A stretch of 64,000 nt of DNA from Procambarus clarkii (lineage: Eukaryota > Arthropoda > Malacostraca > Decapoda > Cambaridae). This document shows, piece after piece, positions 11,400 to 22,425 of the stretch. Position 1 is the first letter of the stretch; each line of letters begins with the position of its first letter. The notes beneath the pieces were generated by a model. It saw only the letters and a program-made list of their open reading frames with translations, was not told where the DNA came from and did no database searches. Position numbers and translations under genes: made by a program. The DNA is taken from contig NC_091188.1 in NCBI RefSeq assembly GCF_040958095.1, positions 2,902,681 to 2,966,680 on the forward strand, read 5' to 3'.

Positions 11400-12206
11400 C
11401 ACACACTCACACACAAACTGGACAAAATAAGTATCTGGAGCACCACTTGGCAAATGGAATTTAATGTTAATAAATGCCATGTTAAGAAATGTGGAATAGG
11501 AGAACATAGACCCCAGACAACCTATATATTATGTGAGAAATCTTTAAAGAATTCTGAAAAAGAAAGAGATCTAGGGGTGGTTCTAGATAGAAAACTATCA
11601 CCCGAGGACCACATAAAGAATATTGTGCGAGGAGCCTATGCCACGCTTTCTAACTTCAGAATTGCTTTTAAATACATGGATGGCGATATACTAAAGAAAT
11701 TGTTCACAACTTTTGTTAGGCCAAAGCTAGAATATGCAGCGGTTGTGTGGTGCCCATATCATAAGAAGCACATCAACAAACAGGAAAAGGTGCAAAGACA
11801 TGCTACTAAGTGGCTCCCAGAACTGAAGGGCTTGAGCTACGAGGAGAGGTTAGAGGCATTAAATATGCCAAAACTAGAAGACAGAAGAAAAAAAGGTGAT
11901 ATGATCACTACATACAAAATAGTAACAGGAATTGATAAAATCGATAGGGAAGATTTCTTGAGACCTGGAACTTTAAGAACAAGAGGTCATAGATATAAAC
12001 TAGCTAAACAAAGATGCCGAAGAAATATAAGAAAATTCACTTTCACAAACAGAGTGGTAGACGGTTGGAACAAGTTAGGTGAGAAGGAGGTGGAGGCCAA
12101 GACCGTCAGTAGTTTCAAAGCGTTATATGACAAAGAGTGCTGGGAAGACGGGACACCACGAGCGTAGCTCTCATCCTGTAACTACACTTAGGTAATTACA
12201 CACACG
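11400..12206 (+). mobile_element. 5'-truncated CR1/Jockey-like LINE, reverse-transcriptase C-terminus
   Basis: An open frame of about 255 codons ends with a stop at 12,165-12,167. It covers the end of a non-LTR reverse transcriptase and its C-terminal extension: LDKISIWSTTWQMEFNVNKC, DLGVVLD, FVRPKLEYAAVVW, KVQRHATK, LKGLSYEERLEAL, RKKGDMITTYKI, RTRGHRYKL and NRVVDGWNKL follow the family order. The frame is intact, so the copy is young. The catalytic palm (YxDD) is absent because of 5' truncation. The 3' end reads ACTTAGGTAATTACACAC before a CA-rich run. Confidence 0.85.
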
Positions 12207-12958
12207 CATGCTCACTCGCGCATACACACACATACTCATATATATAATCTGTTTGCATATTGCTCTTTGTCATGGGTGGTGGGAAGAGTAGAGATGTAAG
12301 CATCAGCGTACCGCCTGACGCCGCCGTGGTCGAGTGGGGGCCAAGCCACCGGAACCGGCCTGCTTCAGATAGTTAATGTTGTGGATCACTGCGACGTGGC
12401 GTGACTGTCAGGAAGCGTGTGTGTGTGTGATGCCTTGACAGCTTCTACAGATCTCTCACGTTTTATATAATCTGGAGGAATCTGTATCATTCCTTCCATT
12501 GTCACAGCGCTGGTTGATGTGCAGGAATGTCAGCTCACATTGGAGCAACTACTGCTTTGTCTGACACGCATCGAATGACCAAGTAGGTCGTTCATGTACT
12601 TATGAAGGTCAGCATTTATCAGCTCATACACATCACTTAAAAAAAAAAATGTGAGACGTATAACTGAAAATTAAATAACCATAAAACTATATTCTTTTTT
12701 TATCTTGTAATATTTTTCCTCACAAAATATCACCCATCTCCCCCTTTCCGTCTCTCATCCTGCTGGTTACCCTTCCTCTCCGACCTTCACTCTAATAAAA
12801 TAAGCCAGTGATCTCGTCTATTTAAGAACAGGTCCAAATGGGAGTTTGTATTGGCGCAAGTGGTCTAACTTGCTAAGCTGCATTAGTGTCCCTGTGAGCG
12901 AGCTGCACTAGTCACCTCGCATCCTCGTATAGAATTACTCTATACATAATTTTAAAAC
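12207..12958. other. No gene recognised
   Basis: CA/GT-rich and AT-rich sequence. CCGTGGTCGAGTGG near 12,313-12,326 resembles a tRNA A box, but no B box follows. Confidence 0.4.
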
Positions 12959-12959
12959 T

Positions 12960-13101
12960 TAGATATTATAGGGAAATGGGACAGGAGTAATTGCTGTAAA
13001 CAACCGATGGCTAGAAAGGCTGGATCCAAGAGTCAATGCTCGATTCAATCCTGCAGGCACAAATAGAAGTACAAATAGACGAGTTAACACACACACACAC
13101 A
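12960..13101 (+). mobile_element. LINE 3' end (untranslated part only)
   Basis: GGGAAATGGGACAGGAG ... CTGTAAACAACCGATGGC ... AGAGTCAATGCTCGATTC ... CCTGCAGGCACAAATAG, then (AC)n. The same sequence forms the 3' end of the minus-strand LINE at 55,790-56,150, which identifies it. It is truncated just upstream of this segment and directly precedes a SINE. Confidence 0.7.
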
Positions 13102-13117
13102 AACACACATACGAGGG

Positions 13118-13437
13118 GCTATCCACCAGGCTACGAGGGGCCTCGTAGCCTGGTGGATAGCGCGCAGGACTCGTAATTCTGTGGCGCGGGTTCGATTCCC
13201 GCACGAGGCAGAAACAAATGGGCAAAGTATCTTTCACCCTGAGTGCCCCTGTTACCTAGCAGTAAATAGGTACCTGGGAGTTAGTCAGCTGTCACGGGCT
13301 GCTTCCTGGTGTGTGTGTGTGTGTTGGGAAAAAAAAACAAAAAAAAGTAGTTAGTAAACAGTTGATTGACAGTTGAGAGGCGGGCCGAAAGAGCAAAGCT
13401 CAACCCCCGCAAACACAACTAGGTAAATACACACACA
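13118..13437 (+). mobile_element. tRNA-derived SINE, tail type A, with 5' snap-back duplication
   Basis: The tRNA-like head is 13,140-13,210: acceptor arms GCCTCGT/ACGAGGC, loop CTCGTAA, B box GGGTTCGATTCCCG. Then comes the body (GGGCAAAGTATCTTTCACC ... CAGTAAATAGGTACC ... GGCTGCTTCCTGG), a GT run and a 3' tail (GTTGATTGACAGTTGAGAGG, GGGCCGAAAGAGC, ACAACTAGGTAAATACACAC). The first 21 nt of the head (13,141-13,161) also occur inverted at 13,118-13,138, so the 5' end is a near-perfect palindrome. The D arm pairs poorly, so it is not a working tRNA gene. The tail matches the 3' UTR of the LINE at 56.2-56.8 kb. Confidence 0.85.
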
Positions 13438-13862
13438 CACACACACATACATGGAGAGTGAGAGAGCCTGAGGGCTAACCAGAGAGAACATCGCTCTCTC
13501 CCCTCGCTCCTTCGCTCTCGTTCTGGTTCTTCCTTACTATCTCTCCTCTGTTTATCCTCCTCTTATTATTATCCTCCTGTTATTCTTATCCTCCTCTGAT
13601 AAGAGTCAGAGCGAGGGAGGGAGAACGAGAGCAAGTGAGGCAAAAGGGAGAGGGAGAAACTAGTGAGGGAGGGGGAGACAGAAAGATAGAGATATTACAG
13701 TCACAGCCTTATGGTAACAACTGTATGGTATGGTAACAACTCCAACGGAGGTCGCCTGAGGCGAAGCCTCTGTCCTAGTTCGCCTCTGTCCCTCTGTCCT
13801 AGTTCGCCTGAAATCTATGTTAGCCTGAGGGCTAACATAGATTTAGGTTAGGATCTACAACT
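13438..13862. other. Simple sequence and short inverted repeats
   Basis: (CA)n tail of the SINE, purine/pyrimidine-rich sequence to about 13,700, then short duplications of CTCTGTCCTAGTTCGCCT. CCTGAAATCTATGTTAGCC / GGCTAACATAGATTTAGG at about 13,808-13,850 forms a hairpin with four loop bases. Confidence 0.6.
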
Positions 13863-14735
13863 GGAAACTTCATTGACAACTCACATAGAGGAAGTTAATA
13901 AAGAACTAGAAAAGTATAAAGAAGAAATAAAAGAGACGTATGCCCAAGTTGTAAAAGAGACGATTAAGGAAGTGTGTTTGGAAGTTCAAACCATAAATGA
14001 TAAACAAGAAGCGGATATTAGGCAAGCAATTAGGAAAGAACTGGTTACCAACAGTAAACTGGTACAAAATACTGTAGACAGAAGTAAGTCCATAATAATT
14101 TTTGGATGTTTAGAGAAGGAAATTTCATCTAGGGTGGACAGAGCAGCAGCAGAGATGAAAAATCATAGAAAAATTTGTAGGATTAAGAGAAGGCCTAAAT
14201 TCAAAGGAGCATGTCAGTGATTATAGGAGGATAGGAAAATATGAGAAAGACAAGAACCGCCCCTTAAGGGTGACGTTTAATGGAGTAAAGTATATGACAG
14301 AAGTGCTTCGGAACACCAGAAAATTGCAATGTGACGCGGATGGCAAACTTTGGTCAGTAAGACAAAACCTCTTAAAAGAAGACAGAGAAAAGCTAAAAAT
14401 GAACCTCATTGAAGCGAAACGTCTAAATGGGGATAGAAATGAAGAAGAAAGGAATTCTTTTTACTACAAAGTGTCAAGAAATGGAAAGCTTGTGAAACCG
14501 TACATAAAGCAACGCAACAAAATCATTAAAGGTGTAAAGAACAAAGGGAAGGGGAACATATTCCTGAAAGTAGTATATACCAACATAGATGGAGTGAGAT
14601 CGAAAATATTGGAGTTGAAGGATATAATTCAACTCAAAGTCCCAGATATTGTCGCACTAACAAAGACGAAACTTGAAGAAAATATTTTAAAAGCAGAAAT
14701 GGACAATGGAGTAACAACACAAAGATGGTGCCAGA
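13863..14735 (+). mobile_element. CR1-like LINE, N-terminal coding part
   Basis: Coding in two frames. The first (13,873-14,220) is a lysine/glutamate-rich coiled-coil start with RSKSIIIFG and SRVDRAAAEM. The second carries NRPLRVTFN, EEVLRNTRKL-like (TEVLRNTRKL), LLKEDREKLKMNLIEAKRLN, RNEEERNSFYYKV, then YTNIDGVRSKILELKDIIQ and PDIVALTKTKLEENI, which is the start of the AP-type endonuclease. A frameshift separates the frames near 14,215, and the endonuclease is cut short near 14,720. This matches the CR1/L2-type single-polyprotein layout. Confidence 0.75.
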
Positions 14736-14756
14736 ACCGTGAGGTCAGCACTTAAG

Positions 14757-14925
14757 GGCAAGCTGAGGCGGCTATAATGTCACTTGAAGAAAGTAGACTC
14801 AGAAGGAACATGACCCAGACATATAAGATACTTAGATGTATCAATATATTAGCAGGAGGCAGACTGTTTAACACACGAACATCAATCACAGGAAGGAAGT
14901 TGAATGAACTAGTTGAGATCCTAGG
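14757..14925 (+). mobile_element. LINE reverse-transcriptase C-terminal scrap
   Basis: RLRRNMTQTYKILRCIN followed by GGRLFN resembles the RLRRDMIQTYKILxGID ... LF motif of the reverse-transcriptase C-terminal region. It abuts the endonuclease start of the preceding LINE, so either the element has a large internal deletion or two fragments are adjacent. Confidence 0.5.
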
Positions 14926-15420
14926 TCTCTCCCCCACATACACCCTCCCTTTATGTTCCAACATGCAAACTTCCCTTCCCCCTTCCCCTCTACCCCCTCC
15001 CCCCACCCCCACTCTCCCCTCCCGCTCCACACCTTCCCCCATCACGGCTCATCATGTAACCATTCTCACAGCACACACACTGCTTCATCACTATAAACGA
15101 CCCCGACCCCCTGTGATATTCTCCATAACATCACCATGCAAAGCTGCGTGAGGCTACCCCGAAGCGTCCGGCTTCCAACCTACGAGAGATAAATAGTCTC
15201 CTTCATAGATGGATGGGGCAGCCGGCGGAGCCTGGATCTGTTTCTCTCTCCGTCCCAACCCATTCTCCCTCGATTTTCCCCTCTCATTCTTCTTCTCTTC
15301 CTCTTTTCCTCCCATTCTCACATTCTCCCTCTGTCCTGGTCTCTATCTCCTTTTATCTCTCCCATTCACCCTCCCAGTGGACAAACACACACTCGAGTAA
15401 TGTTGAATCTACGTTATCGA
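14926..15420 (+). repeat. Dispersed pyrimidine-rich repeat
   Basis: C/T-rich sequence with GCGTGAGGCTACCCCGAAGCGTC, CGGCTTCCAACC and TCCCATTCT... runs. Related copies (GCGTGAGGCTAGCCCCAAGCG, CTGGCTTCTTACCATGGACAG, then CTCCCTCCCATT runs) lie in spacers 1-6 of the cuticle array at about 20,150, 24,430, 28,730, 33,030, 37,330 and 41,640, with pieces at 46,330 and 50,660. The open frames across it are composition artefacts. Confidence 0.6.
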
Positions 15421-16814
15421 CGATGATTCTGTGTCCATAACAACTGTAAAAAATCTGTTGGTAAGTACTCTATGGACAATCAATCCCAAATTATAGATAA
15501 TAGGAATTGTTAGTGTCGCAATTAGAGCAAATCCTACTTAAGGAGGGGCATGGGATCGGCCCTACCCACCCTACGAGTCTCTTCATGCAATCAAAGTTCA
15601 CCGTGGAAAGTTGCTTGAGTCTAACCGTAACTGTCTGGCCTCCAAACAAACATACAGACAGATATTATATTTTCTAGATTTATATATATATATATATTAA
15701 ACAAGTTTAGTATTTATTAACTTAAAGCCTTGGGATTTACAGATCACTTTCTGTTGATGAAATTGTCAATTGTCCGCCGTAACAGTTGAGAATGTGTCCG
15801 CTGCAACAATATGAAATGAGCCTTGAAGAGTGGAGGCGGGAGGCTGCCCCCAACCGGGTCATCTTACTATTGTCACCTCAAATGTGCTCCATTGTTTAGG
15901 TCTCAGTGACCACAGAATCCTCAAGCATCTTATCGCGGCACCCTTGTTTATATGTATATATATATAATGCCTTAGCAATGTTATGCTAATGCATCACGCT
16001 GAGAGCTTACATTAGTTCTGGACTATGTTCAAGACTAACGTGTACTTGCTGATTGTTATGTAAGCTGTTGTGGTGGCCTTAGTAACCTTCCGTGGTTGAC
16101 TAAACCCAACACCGACGACAAATAATTTACAAGCAAATCAGTAGAAGCTTGTTTTCTATAAACACTATAAACATTATAAGCAAAACAGTATTGACCTTCG
16201 AAACAAAAAACTGTAAAACTACTGGTAAAATAACTACTACTTCTACTACAGAATTATTATTGCTATTATCAAAATAAATGTTAACAAATTATTAAAGCAT
16301 CAGGGAAAAGTAAAAACCGTTATATGAGTATAAAATTATCCGGAGAATATTTACCTATTTCTAACTGTTCATAAAGAATACAATTGCATGATTGTGAAAT
16401 GCTTTGTTTCAACGTTAGGCTATTGTGCAATGAAACTATTATGATGTGTCCAGAAAGATTCATTTGCCATAAATGGGTTATGCGGCGATCGTATACAAAA
16501 AATAGGAAATCATTGAACATCACTTACAAAACTAGGAGTCATTAGACTTTCTTGCGTGTTGAAAGCCTCGTGACCGACACTTTGCATTTGTTCATGCCAG
16601 CATCAATACACTGGCGATGATTTTGAACTGTCTCATTGTTGCTTGTGAAGCCATAATCATGAGTTACACTACAGTGAGCAATATGCAGCTGTGACGAGAG
16701 CGATGGTGGATCATGAAGCGTGATGAGAAGTTTGACCTCCAGGACGCGCCAGTGTTAGTGTGGAAGACCTTTACACTCTCTACCCCTGATGTAGCCTGGT
16801 ACTCTGGTAACCTT
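15421..16814. other. No gene recognised
   Basis: AT-rich intergenic sequence with a short (TA)n at 15,683-15,698. 15,535-15,660 contains a diverged piece of the pyrimidine-rich repeat family (TTGCTTGAGTCTAACCGTAAC, TGTCTGGCCTCC). Small open frames carry no motif. Confidence 0.4.
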
Positions 16815-17072
16815 GGGCCAGATTCACGAAGCACTTACGCAAGTACTTACGAACGTGTACATCTTTCCTCAATCTTTGACGGCTTTGGTTACATTTATTA
16901 AACAGTTTACAAGCATGAAAACTTCCCAATCAACTGTTGTTATTGTTATAAACAGCCTCCTGGTGCTTCGGAGCTCATCAATTGTTTAATTATTGTAAAC
17001 AAAGCCGCCAACGATTGCGAAAAGATGTACAGGTTCATAAGTGCTTGCGTAACTACTTCGTGAACCTGGCCC
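16815..17072. mobile_element. MITE with long terminal inverted repeats, copy A
   Basis: The ends GGGCCAGATTCACGAAGCAC and the mirrored ...GTGAACCTGGCCC extend inward about 85 bp with mismatches (ACATCTTTCCTCAATC mirrored by GATTGCGAAAAGATGT; GGCTTTGGTTACA by TGTAAACAAAGCC). There is no coding capacity. A second member lies at 54,371-54,628. The superfamily and target-site duplication were not resolved. Confidence 0.85.
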
Positions 17073-17084
17073 CTGGTTCTGTTG

Positions 17085-17515
17085 TGACCTTGTTGTACTG
17101 TGGTGACGTAGTATTGTGGTGACCTGGTACGGTGGTGACATGGTACTGTAGTGACCTGGTACTAATGTGTCCAGGTACTGTAGTGACCTGGTACTAAGGT
17201 GACAAGGTATTGTAGTGATCTGGTACTAAGGTGACCAGGTACTGTAGTGACCTGGTACTAAGGTGACCAGGTATTGTAGTGATCTGGTACTAAGGTGACC
17301 AGGTACTGTAGTGACCTGGTACTAAGGTGACCAGGTATTGTAGTGATCTGGTACTAAGGTGACCAGGTACTGTAGTGACCTGGTACTAAGGTGACCAAGT
17401 ACTGTAGTGACCTGGTATCGTAGTGATCTGGTACTATGGTGATCTGGTATTGTTGTGACCTGGAACTCAGGTGATCTGGTACTGTCGTCACCTGATACTA
17501 TGGTGGCCTGGTACC
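17085..17515. repeat. 32-bp GTGACCTGGTACT minisatellite
   Basis: Degenerate tandem units built from GTGACCTGGTACTAAGG and TGACCAGGTACTGTA, with a partly 64-bp higher order in the centre (GACCTGG alternating with GATCTGG). CTGGTAC and GTACCAG-type words make units partly self-complementary. Confidence 0.85.
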
Positions 17516-17996
17516 ATTTCCTAAATTATGAATTTAGTAATCTTAATTTTTATGGCAAGTTTTACGAAAATTAACAAACCACTATACATTTATTATATAC
17601 TTTTGTGTTAGTTCATTATTAAGCACCAAATACCCATTTCGTGGGCGGTGATAATAGAGACACAGCGGCACATAATGGGCTCAGGAGCTGGGTCCCAATA
17701 TTCTTTATGACAACCAGCTACCGGAATTATTATTATCCCTGGAATATTACAACTCTATAACTGGGATGATGCAAAAGCCTCAAATAACGACACGGGACTC
17801 AGAACGCTTCAAGCTTTCTCAGCTACTGACCGAAATATCAATAGATCAGAAAAGTTATAATCAATAAGACTTCAAAAGAAGGCTACCAATTTTTTGATAT
17901 GATAACATCTACAAAGACATTATTTTTGTGCAATTTCAAAGATATATCGCAGATAACTGCATAACTGGTGCCACCGGCTTGTCTAAGAGGAACAAA

Positions 17997-18142
17997 ATCA
18001 CCAAGTCATGGGCGACCTTGGGTGAGTGTGGCGGGGGGATGGTGAGGCTGGTGACTCGGGGTCCGGCTGGAGGTATAAAGCCAGGCTGGAGACCAGGGAG
18101 AAGTCAGTGTCTGCTCACCACCCCATCACCACACTACCAAAC
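17997..18142 (+). promoter_or_regulatory. Promoter and 5' UTR of cuticle gene copy 1
   Basis: TATAAAG is at 18,074-18,080 and the arthropod initiator TCAGT at 18,104-18,108, with its A 32 bp after the first T of TATA and 37 bp before the ATG. Upstream, CGACCTTGG at 18,013-18,021 reads CCAAGGTCG on the minus strand, a full match to the FTZ-F1 consensus YCAAGGYCR. CCAAGTCATGG just before it supplies an inverted partial CCAAG half-site. The whole block is conserved across the array. Confidence 0.8.
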
Positions 18143-19470
18143 ATGTTCACTTCTGTATGTATTATTCACTGTTAATGCAGAATTGCATTTTTGTTAACTC
18201 AAAAATATATTGCAAATGTTTAATATGAAATATTGAATCTTCAAGTACACTAAAAGCGCTTCCATTACGTCTCTAGAACAAATAATGCAGAGAGCTGCAT
18301 AAAACACTAAGAATAAAATACAATATTCAAAATCTGTTTATTACAGCTTTTCGGATAGGAAAATAAAGTGATTTGATATCATATTCGTCTGTCATTCATA
18401 GCAATCGACAAGCACTATAATATAACATTTAATTTGCCAAATTCATTTATTTTACACCAGGCTACCTCAGTTATATTAACATGTACCACATTCAACAATA
18501 TCTTTCTCATTTATATTCAGTCACTCGAGAGATCACTTAACTGCAAAACAACACCTGTAATAAATACATATGTTAAAATCAGAGGTCATGCAGGATATAG
18601 CGGGTTATAGACCATAATGTTTACGGAGGCTATTAATGTGCAAATATAGGTATAGCGGTCACCGAGGAAATGCCGAAAAAAATCTCAGTTCCTGACATAT
18701 TGTTGGGTAATATTCTGTAAGCATAAAAATTCTCAACTCTTAACCAACCGAACCAACCTTCCAAAAGGTACCCTCACGTCTTTTAATATAACATATTAGT
18801 TACATTGTAATGATTGTGTGGAATTTGTTTTGCCTTTTCAGGTCAATGAGAAAGAATCTGGTGAAAGACAGCAATCTAGAAATGTCTGTTGCTTACAAGA
18901 AAGCCATCAAATTGGCAAGGCCCCCGTTTGTCATAACTGTTCACTGACAATCGACATAGTTAAAGAAATTACACAGGAATACAATGAAACAATACACAAC
19001 CAACACCAGTTAATGTCTTTTGTTCCCACAGGTGGTGTTAATGTGCATGCTGGTGGCCGCTGGTGTGGCTCTCCCAGGTGGATACCAGCAACAATCCTAC
19101 GTATGTCATCACATATCTTACGATTGTGTAAATATAATTCACAAACGACTATACGAGAGAATGTTAATTATATAAATAATACATAATAAAATTCTATATG
19201 AAAAATAACAACAATAATGTCACCTTGATGATGTGTCCACAGGCACCTCTGCCCTACGATTTCAACTACGGGATCAACTCTGGAGCCACCAACTTCGGCC
19301 AGCAAGAGAGCGGCAACAATGGCAACGCCAAGGGCTCCTACTGGGTCAACTTACCTGACGGTCGCGTCCAGAGGGTTGATTACTGGGCCGACGGTAGCGG
19401 ATATCATGCTACCGTGAGCTTCCAGGGCACCGCCAAACATCCCAGCTATGCTCCTTCTTATGGCTATTAA
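18143..19470 (+). CDS. Pro-resilin-like RR cuticle protein, copy 1
   Basis: Coding exons are 18,143-18,154, 19,032-19,100 and 19,243-19,470, with GT-AG introns of 877 and 142 nt in phase 0; the product has 102 residues. Residues 1-17 (MFTSVVLMCMLVAAGVA) form a signal peptide, leaving LPGGYQQ as the likely mature start. Residues 32-87 are an RR (chitin_bind_4) domain: YDFNYGINSG, FGQQES, GSYWVNLPDGRVQRVDYWAD and GYHATVSF match the RR-2/pro-resilin consensus, in which aromatic residues contact chitin. The tail (HPSYAPSYGY) is Tyr/Pro-rich. At 102 residues it is short for a cuticle protein, with almost nothing but the domain. Expected role: secreted by epidermis and binding chitin in soft or flexible cuticle. 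Residue 25 is Gln. Poly(A) signal AATAAA is at 19,708. Confidence 0.92.
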
Positions 19471-19713
19471 CGACTGCCCTGCAACACGACAATTGATAAC
19501 CTCTATCTTGCATCTGCTTTGTTTCACTTGTTAAACAGATGTGTTTATGAGTTTTATTAGTTGGCAACTACTGTTAATATAATTTTTCAATATCATATTC
19601 ATTGCATCTTGTATAATTTTATATTTTATTGTGATGTGTTAAATATTACAGAAGAGAAGAAAACTCAATGATTTCTCAACAGACTAAAGGAATGTTAATG
19701 GAGAATCAATAAA

Positions 19714-22277
19714 TAATAAGAAAACATATATTTGCAATCCCTGTTTACATCCTCTGATATCCTAATGCAGCGTGAGAGGCGTCAGACGTGGTCGGTGAAC
19801 CAGGAAGTTCCTATGACAGGGGTAAACAAACAAGCAATCTCGACGGTAGTCAAAGTATTGACAAAAATCCATTTAATTTGGCATAATGCATTCCTCTCCT
19901 TTCCAGAACTTTTATCAACATTTATTGATAAAATGAGAGAATGGTAATTGAAATATGTCAAATAATTATTCCAGTACAGTTGTCGTTTATCATTATTTAA
20001 CTGAAGTGGCCGTTGTTGCTCGAGTGATGAACAGGAAGCACTTTCCACTTCACACCATATTCGTCAATTTTAAAAAGACATTTTCTTCAACACTTCGACT
20101 TTAAAAAGCACATTTCTCATACACCAACTTTGTGAACCTGGTGCAGAAACCGGTTCCCCATCAAAGGGAAGGGGACAAAGGGGCCGATGCTGACCACCTT
20201 CTGAGAATTCCCGAATTCACCGATCGTCGAGCAAAGTTGCGTGAGGCTAGCCCCAAGCGCCTGGCTTCTTACCATGGACGGGCAGACATACTCTTCTACA
20301 AATAGATGGACTACCAGGCAGTGCCCGGGGTTTATGTTTATCTATCTGGCTCTGTAAGTTTTTCTCCCTCTTCCTCCCATTTTTCCCCCACCATTCGCAA
20401 TCATTCTGTTTCATTCCCCCATTTTCCCTCCCTTACATTATCTCTTTCTCCACTATGGATACAATAGCAACACTGAAGGAGAAAGCCACGTGTAGATGGA
20501 TGCCTTTGCTGTGGGAAACTAAATCGCCAATTCTCTCCCAAAGACCTAAGAGAAAAACCACAAACAAAATAATCACTCAGGAGTTAGCTACAACTAATTC
20601 AAGAAACTGGCAGTGTGCTACATAAAAAAGGAGCTGGTAGGCGTAATGTGTCTCACTACGGAGCAGCAGAAATTCAGGATGCGCTCAGTCGAAGTTCTGA
20701 ACAATCTATCCATCTAGGAAGCCGGAAACTGCAAATTCCGCGTTCAGCAGCACATGAAGTGTTCACAAGAGGCTGAAACGTCGCGAAAGACATTATTCCT
20801 AATGTCTGCAACGAAATCATCTATCGCCATGATGTTCAGCGTGCTACTAGCGGAGTCACGTAGATGTTTACTGATGCACTGTACTATTAATTGTAGACTA
20901 ATTAATAATACAAAAGTGCCTTTTGATATCACTATAACCATGTTATTAGTTACCACAAACCGTTTTAAGAAGCTCCTATGTTAGTTAATTTATTAAGGCT
21001 TATAATGGGGACTAATTTGTGAAGAACATTTTGACGAAGACTACAGGCGGCTTAAAGTTGGTATCGTGTTACCTATAGTTAGTAATCGTTCATTGGACTC
21101 ATCATGAGTAAGAATATCACTCGTCTAGTGAGCTCCGGGGTCTAAACTGTAGTAGATATAACATATTTAATGAGTGAGTTATTACAGAATCATATTATAT
21201 GGCGATGTGTTTGAAAAGTTTTTTATGCTCTATTAAAGAGATAAGACAATCAGTATTTTGATGAACTAACCTAATTGTATTTATGCCAGAATTTAATGTA
21301 TGTAACAAATCATTGAAGATATTGCTAGTCCCCGAACTGAGAGGCATGAACTACGAGGAAAGGTTAAGGGAGCTGAACCTAACCTCCCTAGAAAACAGAG
21401 GAGAAAAGGGAGACATGATAACCACCATCAAAATTTTCAGAGGAGTTGACAGGGTGGACAAAGACAAACTCTTTAGCACGGGTGGAACACGAACAAGGGA
21501 AAACAGGTGGAAACTTAGTACCCAAATGAGCCACAGAGGCATTAGAAAGAATTTTTTCAGTGTCAGAGAGGTTAACAAATGGAATGAATTAAGCAGATTT
21601 GTGGTGGATGCAGACTCCATACACAATTTCATATGTAGATTTGATAGAGCCCAGGTGGCTCAAGAATCTGTTCAAACTTACCACAATGCCGATGTGCTTG
21701 ATCGAAGGGGAAGGAAAGACCGAAAATATATATGAAAGTGTATTAAAAACTAAATTTTTAGATGTAATCTAAATCCTTTCTCAAGGTGCTGAACCACCTG
21801 TACCATGTACATGGTACAGCACCTTGACACATTTATTGTGGTATTGTGGCACATTTACATGTACCACAATACTTTGAGAAAGAAAGATTAAGATTACATC
21901 CGAAAACGTGGTGGTATAAAACACACATACATTAGGTTTTTCATCACCCTCAAATAGTTTTTAGCACTTAAATTTTAGACTCCGTAGCTGGAGATAATGA
22001 TAACATCCTACAAAGACCAAGGACTCAACGGTTAATAAGCTTTACCAAACACAATTGTCCTCGTCAATGACAATCAAAAACTTTATTCACATAATTATTT
22101 CATATAGCAGTAATATCAACTGAACTGGAAAACTACATACAATATGTTTAGAAGACGAGCATATATTTTAAATAAATAACATTTTCAGAATTATATCTTT
22201 ATTGTATGTTGCGCCCAATATATGTCACCGATAACTACACGAATGACACTATCTGGTTAATCGCAGGAAAACGAAAG
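19714..22277. other. Spacer 1
   Basis: Contains a pyrimidine-rich dispersed repeat piece (about 20,150-20,480), a LINE scrap (21,325-21,676) and a hairpin at 21,781-21,827 (TCAAGGTGCTGAACCA / TGGTACAGCACCTTGA, one mismatch). The last 600 bp are AT-rich and lead into the copy 2 promoter. No gene is seen. Confidence 0.6.
21325..21676 (+). mobile_element. Doubly truncated LINE fragment in spacer 1
   Basis: Encodes the reverse-transcriptase C-terminal extension in one frame: LVPELRGMNYEERLRELNL, GEKGDMITTIKI, GTRTRENRWKL, HRGIRKNFFSVREVNKWNEL and DADSIHNFICRF. It ends in GATAGAGCCCAGGTGGCTC and AAGAATCTGTTCAAAC, which matches the 3' UTR start of the minus-strand LINE at 56.2-56.8 kb. The 5' part and the CA tail are missing. 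This is the most intact of the six array copies. Confidence 0.8.
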
Positions 22278-22425
22278 ATCACCAAGTCATGGGCGACCTT
22301 GGGTGAGTGTAGTGGCAGGGGGATGGTGAGGCTGGTGACTCGGGGTCGGCTGGAGGTATAAAGCCAGGCTGGAGACCAGGGATGAGTCAGTGTCTGCTCA
22401 GAACCCCATCACCACACTACCAAAC
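22278..22425 (+). promoter_or_regulatory. Promoter and 5' UTR of copy 2
   Basis: FTZ-F1-type site 22,294-22,302, TATAAAG 22,357-22,363, TCAGT 22,387-22,391. One C is missing from GGGGTCCGGC, and GATGAGTCAG and TCAGAACCCC are private variants shared only with copy 4. Confidence 0.75.

Noticed and set aside
13140-13210. A functional tRNA-Thr(CGT) gene
   Set aside because: The acceptor, anticodon and T arms fit, but the D arm pairs poorly and the sequence continues into a SINE body and tail repeated at 55.5 kb.
14752-15151. Proline/serine-rich protein
   Set aside because: Same pyrimidine-rich repeat composition, on both strands, without start context or conserved motif.
18829-18930. An extra exon in intron 1 of the cuticle genes (TTTTCAGGTCAA...GAAATGTCTG), conserved in several copies
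   Set aside because: Exons 1 and 2 join in phase without it, it has stops in the usable frames of several copies, and similarity is explained by the recent age of copies 1-7.
19732-20048. Recurrent small open frames downstream of each cuticle gene (both strands)
   Set aside because: They recur only because the unit is duplicated, are broken in several copies, and show no motif or splice support.
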